NCBI GenBank assembly: GCA_022925895.1 | Contig: JAKSYS010000339.1 | Coordinates: 1 to 64,000, forward strand | Origin: Fragilaria crotonensis | Taxonomy: Eukaryota; Bacillariophyta; Fragilariophyceae; Fragilariales; Fragilariaceae | Length of the DNA: 64,000 nt | Reading direction: 5' to 3' | In this document: one piece after another, positions 23,340 through 34,318 of the stretch | Numbering within the stretch: the stretch's first letter is position 1 | Layout of the letters: each line of letters begins with the position of its first letter | Notes under the pieces: generated by a model | What the model saw: only the letters and a program-made list of their open reading frames with translations | The model's database searches: none | Told to the model about the DNA's origin: nothing | Program-made: the position numbers and the translations under genes

Positions 23340-23837
23340 CTATTCAAACTGAACAACATAGTCCATCATGCTTTGCAGTAACTTCTTCAAACCTTGATTC
23401 TTGGCGTCGCCAATCCTCTTTGTCATGATCGAACGATATCGTACAAATTTCTCTGCTCGACTCATCCCAGGCTCAAAAATGGAATCAGGATCCAGTACTG
23501 CATTATCACTTTCAAAAGGTTCCAATAAGAATTCCCTTGCATTCTCCAAAATTGCCTGTATGCTGGCATCATCGTTGATGTTCCTCATTATATCTTGCGT
23601 TAGCTCTTGCATGTGAACTTTACGCATCAGTAGCTGGGACTTGACGGCACCTGTTTTCGCGAGCGGGTTAAAGCCCTCCCATTCTCGTGGTTTTTCAAGC
23701 AGGCGAGATGAGAAGGGAACAGCATGACCATTTCTACCGGCATGACAATTCCTGCTAGTCACGAAGAAGGCATGTGCTTGGAGCGCCACGAACAACCCGA
23801 GCAAGATGATGCGCAACATGATCAATTTGTGTGACAT
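23340..23837 (-). CDS. Small putative plastid-targeted protein
   Basis: The 165-residue protein begins with a clear signal peptide (KLIMLRIILLGLFVALQ) ending AHA before FFVTSRNCHAG. A Phe at +1 after an Ala-x-Ala site, followed by a basic Ser/Arg-rich stretch, is the diatom bipartite plastid-targeting pattern (ASAFAP-like). The mature part is helical (QDIMRNINDDASIQAILENA, then KKLLQSMMDYVVQF) with no domain I recognise. The frame is open upstream, but the ATG at 23837 places the signal peptide properly; the ATG at 23819 is an alternative. The function is unknown. Confidence 0.6.
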   Translation of the reverse strand: MSHKLIMLRIILLGLFVALQAHAFFVTSRNCHAGRNGHAVPFSSRLLEKPREWEGFNPLAKTGAVKSQLLMRKVHMQELTQDIMRNINDDASIQAILENAREFLLEPFESDNAVLDPDSIFEPGMSRAEKFVRYRSIMTKRIGDAKNQGLKKLLQSMMDYVVQFE

Positions 23838-24863
23838 TGTCCAGGTGTTGCCGTGCGTACCATACCATGATGATCGCGGGTTACGGTTGCAGTCGTGTCG
23901 TACCGGGTACCGTAACTTGAAATACAGTACCACTCTTGGGAAGGACAGACGCGTCGGGGAGGTCCGGCGAAATCGATATGTCGTCTACCGGTAGTAGCTT
24001 CTACATACAATTCGTACCAAGCCGAGGTGCGTTGGCTGCCTTTCTGGCAGCGACGACTTGTACATGTGTATAATGGGCTCGTCGGTTTCAATCAAGTCAC
24101 AGAAGGAAATTTCTCCGGATGTGCATGCATGTTCTCTCACCTGGTAATAAAATCTATTAGAAACTACGGAGACGTGCATCAAATTCCGGAACGCCGACGA
24201 CTTTTGATGTGTCTCCCAGACGCGCTCACGGTACATGTCTCTACGCTATCCTTCTGTGACTTACTCTTGGAAGTTTGATGCGCACGCGTACGTCGTATTG
24301 CTTTACTACTGTGACTATGATGCACTTAAACCAAACTTGTTCTGCCGAAAATTTCTTGTCAGAATCAGTAGTCACGTAAAGTGTGCATCCGCATGATTGG
24401 CACTTAACTACCGGTTGGTGTCGTCAGCGATTAGGCGAAACCAATTATTAGATTTTCGGTTTACAGGAACGACTCGTGGATATGATTCTTCGACTCCTCT
24501 GTTTTATATGAAAGCTAAAAGCCGTACACACGTATCAAAGCGTTGATTATGCATGACATAGAACGTCAATCTTTTTATAAATGGCGGGACCTCTAAACAG
24601 AAATGAAATATCTTATTCAATGTCGTATTTCGATCATACCACTCACTGAAATTTAGGATCCGACAAGAGAAGTTATTTAGAAACTTATAACGGCCAGACA
24701 CTTTTAGTGGAGTCAGGCAATGTTCAATCAACGAAAAGACTGGGCTGAGGGGTGGCGCCTTCCTTTTATTCCCCTTAGAGTGATTTTGACTCGTACCTCT
24801 TCTTCGCAATTGTGACTTCTCATTATCAAGAAGACTCTCGGAGAACTGGCACCATCAGGAATC
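23838..24863. other. Divergent intergenic region
   Basis: This lies between the 5' ends of the small plastid-type gene (minus) and the LysM gene (plus). I see no gene. Several short frames exist on both strands without support. Confidence 0.5.
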
Positions 24864-26141
24864 ATGTGGAAGCTTCAAGCAATTGTCAAGATGCAGCCTC
24901 GGGTTAGGACTCGAGAATCGCTGCCAACGCCTCCCAAAGGCATGGATTGGGAGCAGAATGAAGAGACACAGGAGTGGCGCCTTGTTCCCGCGACGAAAAA
25001 CAAGTCTGAGAGACCTCCTCGCCCACCGGTTTGCGATTCGGTCCCCGTCAAGGTGATTGCTGTCGACTCCCTTCCGTATGTTGGATGCGAAGAAAAGCTA
25101 GACGACGATGAATGGGACTTGTGTTCCGAGAAAAATTCTGTCAGCTCGTTTGCTGGCGGCGCGGTTGTAGTGACCCGTTCGGGATCAGTGCGATCGATCA
25201 ACTCCCACGAAAATTCTGCATCAGCACTGTCCATTCCATTCAAGATTCAGCGAACTTTGTCATCCTCTACCATCGATTCGACCGACGCGGATCGAGTGAT
25301 GGGACTTCCAGGAATTGACTATACTGAGCACATTGTACTGCCAACTGACACCCTCCAGGGTATATGCTTGGCGTACAAGATAAGCGCTACCAGACTTCGA
25401 CAGGTCAATCAATTTTCGGGAAATTCCCTGACAATGGCGCCCAAGAAGCTGATTGTACCATTCAGTATGCAGGCGATCCGAAGTGGTTTTGTAAAGGTTC
25501 AAGATCAAGACTCGAGAGAGTACAAGATCCATGCGTTTCTGGCGGAACTTCCACTTTTGAAGGAGCCTGATGCACAATCGTAAGTAGCCACGTGAGGTTT
25601 ATTGATACGAACGTGAACGAACATGGACGAACATGGAGGTCATTGATTGTTCTCCAATTTTTGAGACATCCATTTTTTCACACTGTTTTTTTTGTCTCAC
25701 TCACCTCGCCAACTCGTGACTGACTCTCTCGTAGGTATCTTGATATGTCTGATTGGAATTTGGAGGATGCCGTTCGTTCGGCGAAAGAGGATGGTGACTG
25801 GGAGCAGGATGTTGAGCCAGAGTCCGGCAGTATTCACATTTCCGTCAAGCTCCAGAACGGCATTCCAGTAGATTTCCAAGCCACTGGTGCTGGCCTTAAA
25901 CCACAGCCAAAGGCTGTTTCAACTAAGCCCGTGTCGTACGATGGCCTCCCAGCGATTGCAACCAAGAATGTACGACCTCAGGATGTTTACAATGTAAGTG
26001 TATTTTTCGGGAGACATGTACTTGTTGGTTTTTGAATGTTTGCAATATCTCACGCTACTATTATTTGTTCATTTACAGGCGTCGTCACAGCATCAAGGAT
26101 TTGGATTGGAGCTCAAGGATCTGGACAACGGCGGCTTGTAG
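24864..26141 (+). CDS. LysM-domain protein, three exons
   Basis: Exons 24864-25579, 25735-25993 and 26079-26141 join in frame to 345 residues. Introns are GTAAGT...CGTAG (155 nt) and GTAAGT...TTACAG (85 nt). The LysM domain is at about residues 153-199 (EHIVLPTDTLQGICLAYKIS, then NQFSGNSLTMAPKKLIVP). No signal peptide or membrane segment is seen, so this is probably an intracellular LysM protein. Eukaryotic intracellular LysM proteins of this sort (LysM alone with disordered flanks) have no firm function. An N-terminal WEQNEETQEWRLVP motif looks like a WW-like or short conserved motif. The last exon adds only 20 residues (ASSQHQGFGLELKDLDNGGL). AATAAA at about 26247 may be the poly(A) signal. 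Confidence 0.82.
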
Positions 26142-26358
26142 ACGTGATCTCGTTCTTGAATTGCTTCATGCCGTACACACACTTTCATTTCAACTTTTCC
26201 GATTGTTTCCTTTTCTTTGTCGTCTCGTGTCTGTAATAACTAAGCAATAAAGCGACGATTGTCGTAATCCATGACGAGTTTAATTTTTCTATGCATAATC
26301 CTGTTGCGACAAAATGCACACCAGTCGCTTTGAAGTTAGTCACACCCTTTGTTTATGT

Positions 26359-27585
26359 TTAGAGGAGTCCCGCATCTTGGAGGGCTGCCGCTACCACGTC
26401 TTCCAGTGCTGGGTCCAACACATCCAGTGGCGGACGACAGAAAGCAGAGCTGATCAGCCCCATGCGAGCAGCGGCCCACTTGGTCGGAATAGGGTTTGTT
26501 TCACAGAAAAGATCTTTATGTAACAGCTGCAATGGCTTGTTGATTTGTTGTGCCTCCTCAACTTTCCCTTCCTTGGCCAGCAACATAATGTCGTGCATGG
26601 CTTTGGGAACCAAGTTGGCGGTGACGGATATGCACCCATCACCTCCTTTGGCGACAAATTCAAGAGAGGATTCGTCGTCACCGCTGTACATGAGAAAATC
26701 ATCACCAACCAAAGATCGTAAATTAAGCAAACGGCTGAGATCGCCAGTGGCATCCTTAATTCCAACAATTCCCTCGTGCTCTGCCAAGATTGCCGTATTG
26801 GCGTCAAGAAGGTTAACACCGGTTCTTCCTGGAATGTTGTAAATGATGAGCGGTAGTCCTAAATCTGCGATTTTGGTCATGTGATTCATGATGCATCGCT
26901 GAGGTGGCTTGACATAATATGGAGAGACGAGAAGGTTGGCATCGCATCCCAAATCGATGGCTTGCTGCGTCATGGCCTTGACTGAGTTGGGGTTGATGGT
27001 GCCGGTGCCAACCAAAATGGGCATCTTCCCTTTGACTTCTTCGACAACAATCTTCAAGATTGTCTCGCGCTCCTTCATGTCCATGACGGCTGCTTCACCT
27101 GTCGTTCCGAGAATGCATAAGTTGTCCGTTCCTTGTTCGACATGCAACTGCAATAGCTTTCGTAGATCAGCAATATGAACATCGCCGGATGGAGTCATGG
27201 GAGTTATTAGGGCAACAGTTGATCCCTTGCGTAATGGCATCTTGAATGTGAGGTCAATTTTGGTGCAATGTGAAAAGGGAAAATGTGGGGAGAGTCACAC
27301 AAGTCAGAAGCTGAGTTTTTTTTTGCAGACAACAAAAAGCCTTCTCACAATACGTTCCAATGAGGAAATCATAATCCAGATGAGCATATAAATGGAAACG
27401 TTGCTGTTAACTCTGTACAAACCGAGTAGCCTGTAGGTCGAATCACTAATAAAGTCTGGAATCAGAGTGCTGTAACTTACCATTGCATTTTCATTGCTCG
27501 CGTGGATAGACGTCTTTGGCCTTGATGTTGAGTGAACTGCTATAGCGGGAGCAAGGAGAAAACCTGAGTTTCGGGTTCCATCCAT
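26359..27585 (-). CDS. dapA: 4-hydroxy-tetrahydrodipicolinate synthase (dihydrodipicolinate synthase)
   Basis: This enzyme condenses pyruvate with aspartate semialdehyde at the first committed step of diaminopimelate-lysine synthesis. Exon 2 (26359-27240) encodes the full 293-residue TIM barrel. Counted within exon 2, it has the substrate loop LGTTGEA (44-50), the catalytic Tyr at about 134 in LIIYNIPGRTGVN, and the Schiff-base Lys at 162 in GIKDATG. The exon opens with its own ATG. A likely first exon lies at 27481-27585 (MDGTRNSGFLLAPAIAVH..., 35 codons). Its GTAAGT donor and a CAAG acceptor directly before 27240 would remove a 240-nt intron and keep the frame. That leader is rich in Ser, Arg and Ala and could be an organelle presequence, but it is not a classic diatom plastid signal. 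Without it the protein would be cytosolic. The gene is tail to tail with the LysM gene. Confidence 0.9.
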
Positions 27586-28621
27586 CGATCCATAAATCGC
27601 CAATGCGTGTTCAATTCGTATTTTGCGAGAACAAGATAAAAAGAGTAAAGAATGTGAGTTAGAAGTAAATACAACCGTAGTGGCATGCTCCCAAATGTCA
27701 AACATCAAACGACATGAGAGCGTTCACGTTTACGCGAACCTTACGGACCCAAATCCGAAGGAAGGAAACGTCGCCGCACACTTATGCTCGTGATCACGTC
27801 TCATTTCAATCGAAAACAAAAAGGATCGGTGTCATATCCTAACCTCGCTGACAATTCATCGCAAATCAAAACATACCGTTTGCAAACATGTTTACCGCGA
27901 TTGAAGTACAGGAAATCAATGCGAACAGAAGCCTCATGATTATCAGTGATGTTGCGTAGGTGAGTATGAGATCCAAAAACTATTGATGGTTCTCTGTAAA
28001 TTGCTCTCGGCACTCAATAATTGTTTTCTCGAGTACTTTATCGCGTTGCCAGATACCCTGTCTTGTCTTGTGTGTCGTTGCAATCTCTAAAAGGTGTGGT
28101 TGTCTGCCGCTATTAGCAATCCAATACTCGAGTAGAGCCTACCGTAGTATAAAACCTGGAGAATTGGGAAGAGCGGAGACGTTGAGTTGTGTGCCTGGTA
28201 CTTGTACTTGTACTTGTACTGAATAGCACTAAAGATAGATGTCAGGATCAGGATCGAATGCCTAAGGATGACAGGATAACTGATGCTCCGATGCTCCCCA
28301 ACGATCGCAATGATGGATGCGAGCCCACTTGTTGCCCTCGAAACCTCACTCAATCGCATCCCAAACGGCAGATCCAAGCAATGGAAGAGACACACCGTCT
28401 GTCCGCTTGTCACACTGCACCTTGGTGTAAAGAGAACGCAGAGAACAGAGAACGCAGGGACCAAGTTCGAAAATTATGCTGACATGCTACCCCAGTATCT
28501 TACTGGTATACTCGTATGTACAAGACTACGTATGATATCATTATAACAGTACAACTACATCCTGTCATCCTGTCTGCTCTATGCCTATTCATAACTTCCC
28601 CAAAGGACCACCGCCAGTAGT
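27586..28621. other. Intergenic left of the Harbinger-like element
   Basis: No gene is seen. It carries the upstream region of the dihydrodipicolinate synthase gene and a short (GTACTT)n run at about 28196-28220. It ends where the left inverted repeat of the transposon begins. Confidence 0.5.
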
Positions 28622-28655
28622 AGAGACCATTCGGCCTCTGAAGCCGTGGCCCGAT
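28622..28655 (+). repeat. Left terminal inverted repeat of the Harbinger-like element
   Basis: 34 bp, identical to the reverse complement of 34173-34206. It holds a near-palindrome GGCCTCTGAAGCC. Confidence 0.95.
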
Positions 28656-29740
28656 TTTTGGTTATGAGCACTATTTTGACACTAATTTTAACGTCTTCTG
28701 TGTTATGCGTCATACATCTACCCGACATAACATTTAAAAAATTCGTTTAAGTAAATCGCTGGACTTGAGCGTTTTTTCATCGGCGCGCATTTTCTACGCT
28801 CGAGCTCTCGAGCTAAAATCAGTTCTTGCTCTCGATTCTCAGATGAATCAGTGCAGAAGTAGTACGGTGCCAGCCAGACGACGATGATGGCGAATTCATG
28901 ACGCCGCTTTGTTGTTAAAGTAAACAGGACGGCATTGAAGTCACTCTAGTACTAGGCTTGCAAAAGTAATAGTACACAGCTACAGCAGGAGGATGTATTG
29001 AAACTTTATGCAATTTATCCACTTCAGCCTACCGTAGTTTTAGAAAGATGACCTTCCCCTGCCGACTTGAAAACATGATCATTCCAAGTTCACAGCAGTT
29101 AGGTCGGCACTGCCTTTACCAGCCCTTCTTGATTTGAGTGATGCTGGAGAAATACGTCATTGGCTGCGACCATGCTCCTCTTCTTATTTATCTTGTAGTT
29201 CTGCTTTGGTGTCGCTTGCTGGCTGGTGTGATGATGGTGTCGCTTGTTGGCTGGTGTGATAATGGCGCCGCATGGTGTTGGCAATTTGTGTCGACAGTCG
29301 ACACCCATCAACTGAAAGCCAGGAGAGAGGAGCGAATGAAGTGAGAGACGATCGGAGGAGGACATCATTCAAGACAACAGAATAACAAATGTTGAGCAAA
29401 AGCATCAAGTCGTACCGCGTTTGCATTTGTGAAGCGCTATCGAACAACAAAATTTGATCCGAAGGAGTATTCATCCACTCTCTCCTTCGGTTTTGCTGAC
29501 TTCAGCACCTTTTCCCGGCTCCTTGATCGGTGGAAGTTGTGCTTCCTTCTCAACTGGATGCCGATGAGCATGCATTCATGCACAGATTGTTCATTGTCAA
29601 CAGTGCTTGAAAGTGTGTCTTCCTCCAAAATGCATGAAATTCTCGGCGATCCAGAATTTTGCTCGCGTAGAGCTTACGTGGGAATCAGTAGATTTTTAAG
29701 GTACATCCACGTGGAACGTCAATTTCAGGCCTCAGACCGA

Positions 29741-29932
29741 CCCTTACGGGAAACAAAACTTGCTTCAACAAAACTTGCAGCATTTTTTGTGGAAACTTTT
29801 GTTGACACCCTTCCTTACACCAAACAAAACTTGCTTTAACATCACTTGCGGCAACTTTTGTGAAAATTTTTGTGGAACCCTTCCTTAACGGTAAACAAAA
29901 CTTGATCAACAAAACTTGCATCCGTACAATTT
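29741..29932 (+). promoter_or_regulatory. Left subterminal AACTTGC motif cluster
   Basis: About 60-250 bp upstream of the accessory gene. CCTTACGGGAAACAAAACTT occurs at 29741, followed by repeated half-sites AAAACTTGC(T/A)(T/G)C near 29757, 29773, 29827 and 29911. The same words appear inverted upstream of the transposase gene. They are candidate transposase or accessory-protein binding sites that may also act as promoters. Confidence 0.55.
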
Positions 29933-29992
29933 GTGTAGGGCAGTACTAGAATATGACACAAAACTCACTTTGAGTCATTCGTCGCTCCAACC

Positions 29993-31815
29993 ATGTCGGA
30001 TCCTCCTCCCGCAGCAACATTGCTTGGTGGGAAAGCAAAGAAGACATGCCGTAACGGTGGCACCAATGTGAGCAAAAGGCTTCTCATGGAGTTCCAAGCT
30101 CTGATTGCTTTCGCCTGCTATGACTCCCCTTCAATCGCTGGAGGCGGTGTTGCCATGACTGAGTCCACCATGGAAAAGCTCATCATGAAGCTTTGCTTTG
30201 GTGACGAGGATGACAACAATGATGTCGTTTGTTTTGATGATCAATTCCTTCTTGGTGTGAACAAGTTCAAAGGAATATTTGGCGGAGCTGCTGGATCTCC
30301 AGTTCAGGGTGCTGCCGACATGAGTCTGGATGCTGTGCTGTGTGTTCCGCAGATTTTGCATCGTCAGGGGAATATCAATATTTTTGTTGGAGAGGGCTCC
30401 ATTGAGAAAAGGCTACTTCTCCAAAAGTCCCTCACAAACGAAACCCCAATTACAGGAAGGACAATGCTGAGACTTGCAAAGGAAGTGTTGACAAATTGTA
30501 AGAAAATGCAAGCATTGGTTATGTCGCGTCAATCACCGTACAAAGACTTCCACTCCTTCCCTTCGGGGACAAATTACAATGACTACCTTAAGTGGTGTCT
30601 CACAGCAATGTTTCTGAGTGATCGTGAGGGAGCAATAGGTAAGTCATATGGATGATGCCTCTTTTTGTCATGAACATGATCGCTGTGGTCAGAGCAAACG
30701 ACTCACCTCTATACTTTTGTTCCCCTCTCGTAGTAGGTACCAATAAGGAATATAACGACACCAGCGGGGAGTTAACATCTACTACTACTACAACGACTCC
30801 TCCTACTTTGCCAGAACCGCAACCTACTGATGCAGTTGACAAAGTACCTCCTAATTACTTCTTCAAGGGATTTCTGGCATGGTGCCTTTGGGGTCACCTT
30901 CCGATCGTCGGTGGTGAAGCGATGAAGTCGTCGCTTTTCACAGAAGCGAAAACTCCGACATCATTCGGTAGAAAAACGTCTTCGCGCAGAACGATCAAAG
31001 CCAACAGCAACTCTAAAGGTGCTGGCAGCAAAGAAGTGACAACCTCGCTTTCGGTTTCTTCTTCTCGTTCTGCAAAAGCGACGAATCCAAGAGGAAAGCA
31101 CCACCAGTGGTATGTCCCTCGCAGACGAAACCAACAAGGACGAGGAGACTTTCATGGAGCAGACGGTGCAATTCTTCCATTCTGAGTTCCTGGAAAGGAA
31201 TTGCAGAAGCGCAACTACTTAGAGATTCGTATGCTTAAAGACGAGATTGCATCCACCACTCGGAGATGCGATAGATTGACAGACAGGTACTACCGAATGA
31301 AGAAGGGACCGGAAGCAGAAGAAGTAAAGATCTCGATTGATGAGTATGAAGCTGAGATCCTTGAACTTGAATCGAAGCTGAAAGCATTGCAAGAGGCAGA
31401 GGTGAAGAGACGTGATGAGATGCTTGATGTAATGAAGCACCACTTTGACGATGACGAGGAGATGGAAAACAAAATGGGAATGAGTATCCTCCTTGGGAAT
31501 CAAGAGGCGTACCAAGCCGAGATAAGCGAGCTTCAATCAAAGGTGAAGAGACTGGAACACGAACAAGGCAATGTACAGAATGACAGTACAGCAACCGGAC
31601 CAGCAGTATGTGTCGAGTGTTCTGTTAATCCAACGTCTCACAGATGTCGTAAATGTAAGCGATATATCTGTGCTATTTGCTGCAGAGAGAATAGGGATTT
31701 GGAAATGATTTGGTGGTGTGAGGACTGCTTTGAGGCAGAAAGCGTGACCAACCAGCGACAGATTCGCGATGGCAAGTACGAATCAGATGGAGAAGAGACC
31801 TTTGCACGCTTTTAG
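29993..31815 (+). CDS. Harbinger-associated accessory protein with coiled coil and cysteine-rich zinc finger
   Basis: Exon 1 is 29993-30638 (ATG at 29993, MSDPPPAATLLGG). It ends at a GTAAGT donor, and a CGTAG acceptor at about 30733 (or TAG three bases later) keeps the frame into TNKEYNDTSGEL. Between about 30960 and 31200 the open frame changes twice (coding-looking text includes SLADETNKDEETFMEQTVQF), so there is either a second intron or damage. The last part (to 31815) has a coiled coil (RRCDRLTDRYY...ALQEAEVKRR) and a Cys-rich finger CVEC...HRCRKCKRYICAICC...WWCEDC that resembles a B-box or RING/PHD-like fold. The Harbinger partner is usually a Myb/SANT protein that helps nuclear import and end binding; no Myb motif is seen here. 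The final shape of the protein is uncertain. Confidence 0.6.
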
Positions 31816-31852
31816 GCACTATGGCATACTAGTAGAAAGAGTTTTATCGTTC

Positions 31853-33607
31853 CTAGTAGGTGTTGTTGGTAATTGGTGTCGTTGGGACATGTCGCGGCTG
31901 TTTTGCAAGTCTTGTCGGCCATACAACCTTATTCTTTTGGAAAGAATCATTGAAATGGTTGATGAGTAGGGAACGAAACATGCTCAACGACAAGTGATTC
32001 ACTGCAATCCCGTCTGTTGCAGTAAATTGATCGGTATTAACAACAATTTGATTGTCGTCATCATCATCAGCTATTTGACTGTCGTTGTCCTTGTCGTTGT
32101 CAATGTCATCTCTATTTGATGATCCCTGATAGTCACGGCCAATTGAAGAAGCATCGTATGAACAGACACCCACCACTCCTCCAGTCGGGTCTATCAACCG
32201 ACGGATTGAATCTGGGAGATCACTTTCCTCAAAGTCACCGCTATCCAATTCCCAGTCAGACGGTACGCCGTTATTCCACCCAGTACTGAGACCGTCAACA
32301 TCAAGCAGCATGTTGTGAAGTGCGCAACACGTCAGCCAGATGTTATCTGCTACTTCAGTGTTGTGCATCCTGATGCCTGTCTTCAGCACTCTCCATCGAC
32401 CCTTCAGTATCCCGAACGTACACTCCACATCCTTTCGCAAGGACTCGAGCCATTGTGAGAATCTTATCTCGCCTCGGTTCATGGAATCTTTGAGCGGAGG
32501 GACTGTGGTCGACCACGTCAGATACCCGTTGTCAACTATGACGTATGCACCGTTTATGGTAACGTCTCTTCCATGTTCGTTCGAGAGTACAAATGACATG
32601 GTTGAGTTGAATTCGCCATCTCGTAGTTGCTGCATGAAACCGTCAAAACGGACAAGGGTTTTATCATTCCAACGACCCGGATGCCCAGTTGTACTGTGCA
32701 GTATCTTTCGACGATGATTTACAGTCAGATTGTAAGTGCGAGTCGTAACTGACATCTTGTATCCAAGGTGAGCTTGCCTCAGACCAAAGGAAACTTTCTC
32801 CAGAGGAATATGTGTTGCATCGGTACTACCTATGCAACCCGGAAAACCTGCACTGCGATACTCTGCTTCACAGTCTCTCAATTCTTCGATGGTGGACGGC
32901 ATTGTCACAAACTTTGGATACAGCTTTTTTGCTCCAAACTCCACAAATTTGTGGAAGAATACTCGATGAACCTCCTTGTCGATGAAGGTTGACTCTTCAA
33001 GATCATCGAACGTCCAACCTCTACCCAGGTATCGTAAGCTTCCCAAAACCAGTAGTTCCATGGGACTTACTTTTCTGTTTGAGACTCCATCCTCTCTCCA
33101 TCGGTAAAAGCAATCATCAGGAGTCTCCTTCTCATCATCAATCATAGACAGCAACTGCCGAAGCGATTCGTATGGCAGTCGAAAGCGTTTTCTGAATGTC
33201 TTGGACCACTGACTATTGTCAGGCTGTGGATCTTGAATGTACAGGATCCACCATAGGCTGACTCGGGGAGTCACAGCACGAACAACACCAGTTGACGGGT
33301 CAGTGAAGAATTTCTGTTGCTTGATTCTGGATCGCTTCAATGGAGGAACTGGTTTCTGTCGCTGTAAAGCCCGCGCCCTCTTTCTCCTTTTTGATGATAT
33401 TTTGTCCAACAGAAGCATTGACAAAATGGTGTTTCTCCTGGCACGATAATCATCTTCCTCTCTTTCAAGGTAATCATTGTACAATTCAGCATCCATTGTA
33501 CCATCATCGTTGTAGCAGGCAGATTCATCAATTGGACGAACGTCGTGTGCATCGTTTTTCCTACTGATGATCACTTTCAACAAATCTAGGAATCTTGCCC
33601 CCAGCAT
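31853..33607 (-). CDS. PIF/Harbinger-like DDE transposase (DDE_Tnp_4 type)
   Basis: The 584-residue protein starts at the ATG at 33607; the open frame extends upstream only to a TTG. Residues about 55-95 are acidic then very basic. A helical N-terminal region (about 125-230) precedes the catalytic domain. The triad is visible: Asp in GCIGSTDATHIP (about 263), Asp in YVIVDNGYL (about 359) and Glu in RKDVECTFGILKGRWRVL (about 395). The last block, including ALHNMLLD, is the signature of plant and animal Harbinger transposases and their domesticated relative HARBI1. The acidic tail is Asp/Asn-rich (DRDYQGSSNRDDIDNDKDND). No stop interrupts the frame, so the enzyme may still work. It ends 37 bp from the convergent accessory gene. 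Confidence 0.92.
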   Translation of the reverse strand: MLGARFLDLLKVIISRKNDAHDVRPIDESACYNDDGTMDAELYNDYLEREEDDYRARRNTILSMLLLDKISSKRRKRARALQRQKPVPPLKRSRIKQQKFFTDPSTGVVRAVTPRVSLWWILYIQDPQPDNSQWSKTFRKRFRLPYESLRQLLSMIDDEKETPDDCFYRWREDGVSNRKVSPMELLVLGSLRYLGRGWTFDDLEESTFIDKEVHRVFFHKFVEFGAKKLYPKFVTMPSTIEELRDCEAEYRSAGFPGCIGSTDATHIPLEKVSFGLRQAHLGYKMSVTTRTYNLTVNHRRKILHSTTGHPGRWNDKTLVRFDGFMQQLRDGEFNSTMSFVLSNEHGRDVTINGAYVIVDNGYLTWSTTVPPLKDSMNRGEIRFSQWLESLRKDVECTFGILKGRWRVLKTGIRMHNTEVADNIWLTCCALHNMLLDVDGLSTGWNNGVPSDWELDSGDFEESDLPDSIRRLIDPTGGVVGVCSYDASSIGRDYQGSSNRDDIDNDKDNDSQIADDDDDNQIVVNTDQFTATDGIAVNHLSLSMFRSLLINHFNDSFQKNKVVWPTRLAKQPRHVPTTPITNNTY

Positions 33608-33783
33608 GGCGGTGGTGAGGATGTGCAACAAGACAAATAGAAGAGCAGACTATGATGGAAGAGGTGGTATGGCCTTTAATCTTTTATAGTGCTGCGGGTG
33701 TTGGCATGAGAATGAAAATGAATTTGTTTTCCACCGATGATGTAGGACGAGTGCAACTTTTGTTGAAACCCGGAGGCAAACAT

Positions 33784-33902
33784 AACTTGCAGCAAGTTCT
33801 GGGGAATTGAAGGAAGTAACCCGGTTCCACGAAACTTGCAGCAAGTTGTGTGAAGGAAATTTCCCACGTAAGGACTGGTAAACACAAAACTTGCTGCAAG
33901 TT
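33784..33902 (-). promoter_or_regulatory. Three 15-bp palindromes upstream of the transposase gene
   Basis: AACTTGC-A/T-GCAAGTT occurs at 33784-33798, 33833-33847 and 33888-33902, spaced 49 and 55 bp. It lies 180-300 bp upstream of the transposase ATG. Perfect dyads at these distances fit binding sites of a dimeric protein, possibly the transposase itself or its partner. Confidence 0.7.
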
Positions 33903-34172
33903 TCGGTTTTGGGTGCAGGTTTTGTTTCCCGTAAGGATTGGTCTCAAATCGACTTCACCAAAAAGCCGAACAACGATGAGTCCGTGCATCTCGTGGTACA
34001 AGCCAACCCAAGGAGCATAAAGATGCACTATCTCATCGTTGTTTGAGGAATTGGTTGAGAAATCATGCTTTACATGAACTGAGAAACCGTTATCTACTCT
34101 GTCGTAAAGAATCTAATCTTCACTCATACAAATTTTAGAGTCGTAACGGTGGTATAACGAGAGGCCGGCGGG

Positions 34173-34206
34173 ATCGGGCCACGGCTTCAGAGGCCGAATG
34201 GTCTCT
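34173..34206 (-). repeat. Right terminal inverted repeat of the Harbinger-like element
   Basis: 34 bp, the exact inverted copy of 28622-28655. Confidence 0.95.
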
Positions 34207-34318
34207 TGTGCAGACCACCAAGTACTCACACTTCAATGTAGAATGTAGTATTGTAATTGCACCGGTACGATATGCAAAGTAAAATCTCCAGTTGCACACA
34301 GCGTAAAAATCCTGTCTA

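Larger units (their letters stand above)
28622..34206. mobile_element. PIF/Harbinger-like DNA transposon, two genes, 34-bp TIRs
   Basis: The element is 5585 bp. Its ends are perfect 34-bp inverted repeats (28622-28655 and 34173-34206) beginning AGAGACCATTCGGCCTCTGA. Inside lie two convergent genes: an accessory gene on plus (29993-31815) and a DDE transposase on minus (31853-33607). Two genes, one a DDE transposase, is the usual Harbinger plan. The subterminal regions also mirror each other: CCTTACGGGAAACAAAACTT occurs at about 29741 and, inverted, at about 33917-33936. I could not settle a 3-bp target duplication next to the TIRs. Identical TIRs and an open transposase frame suggest recent activity. 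Confidence 0.9.
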
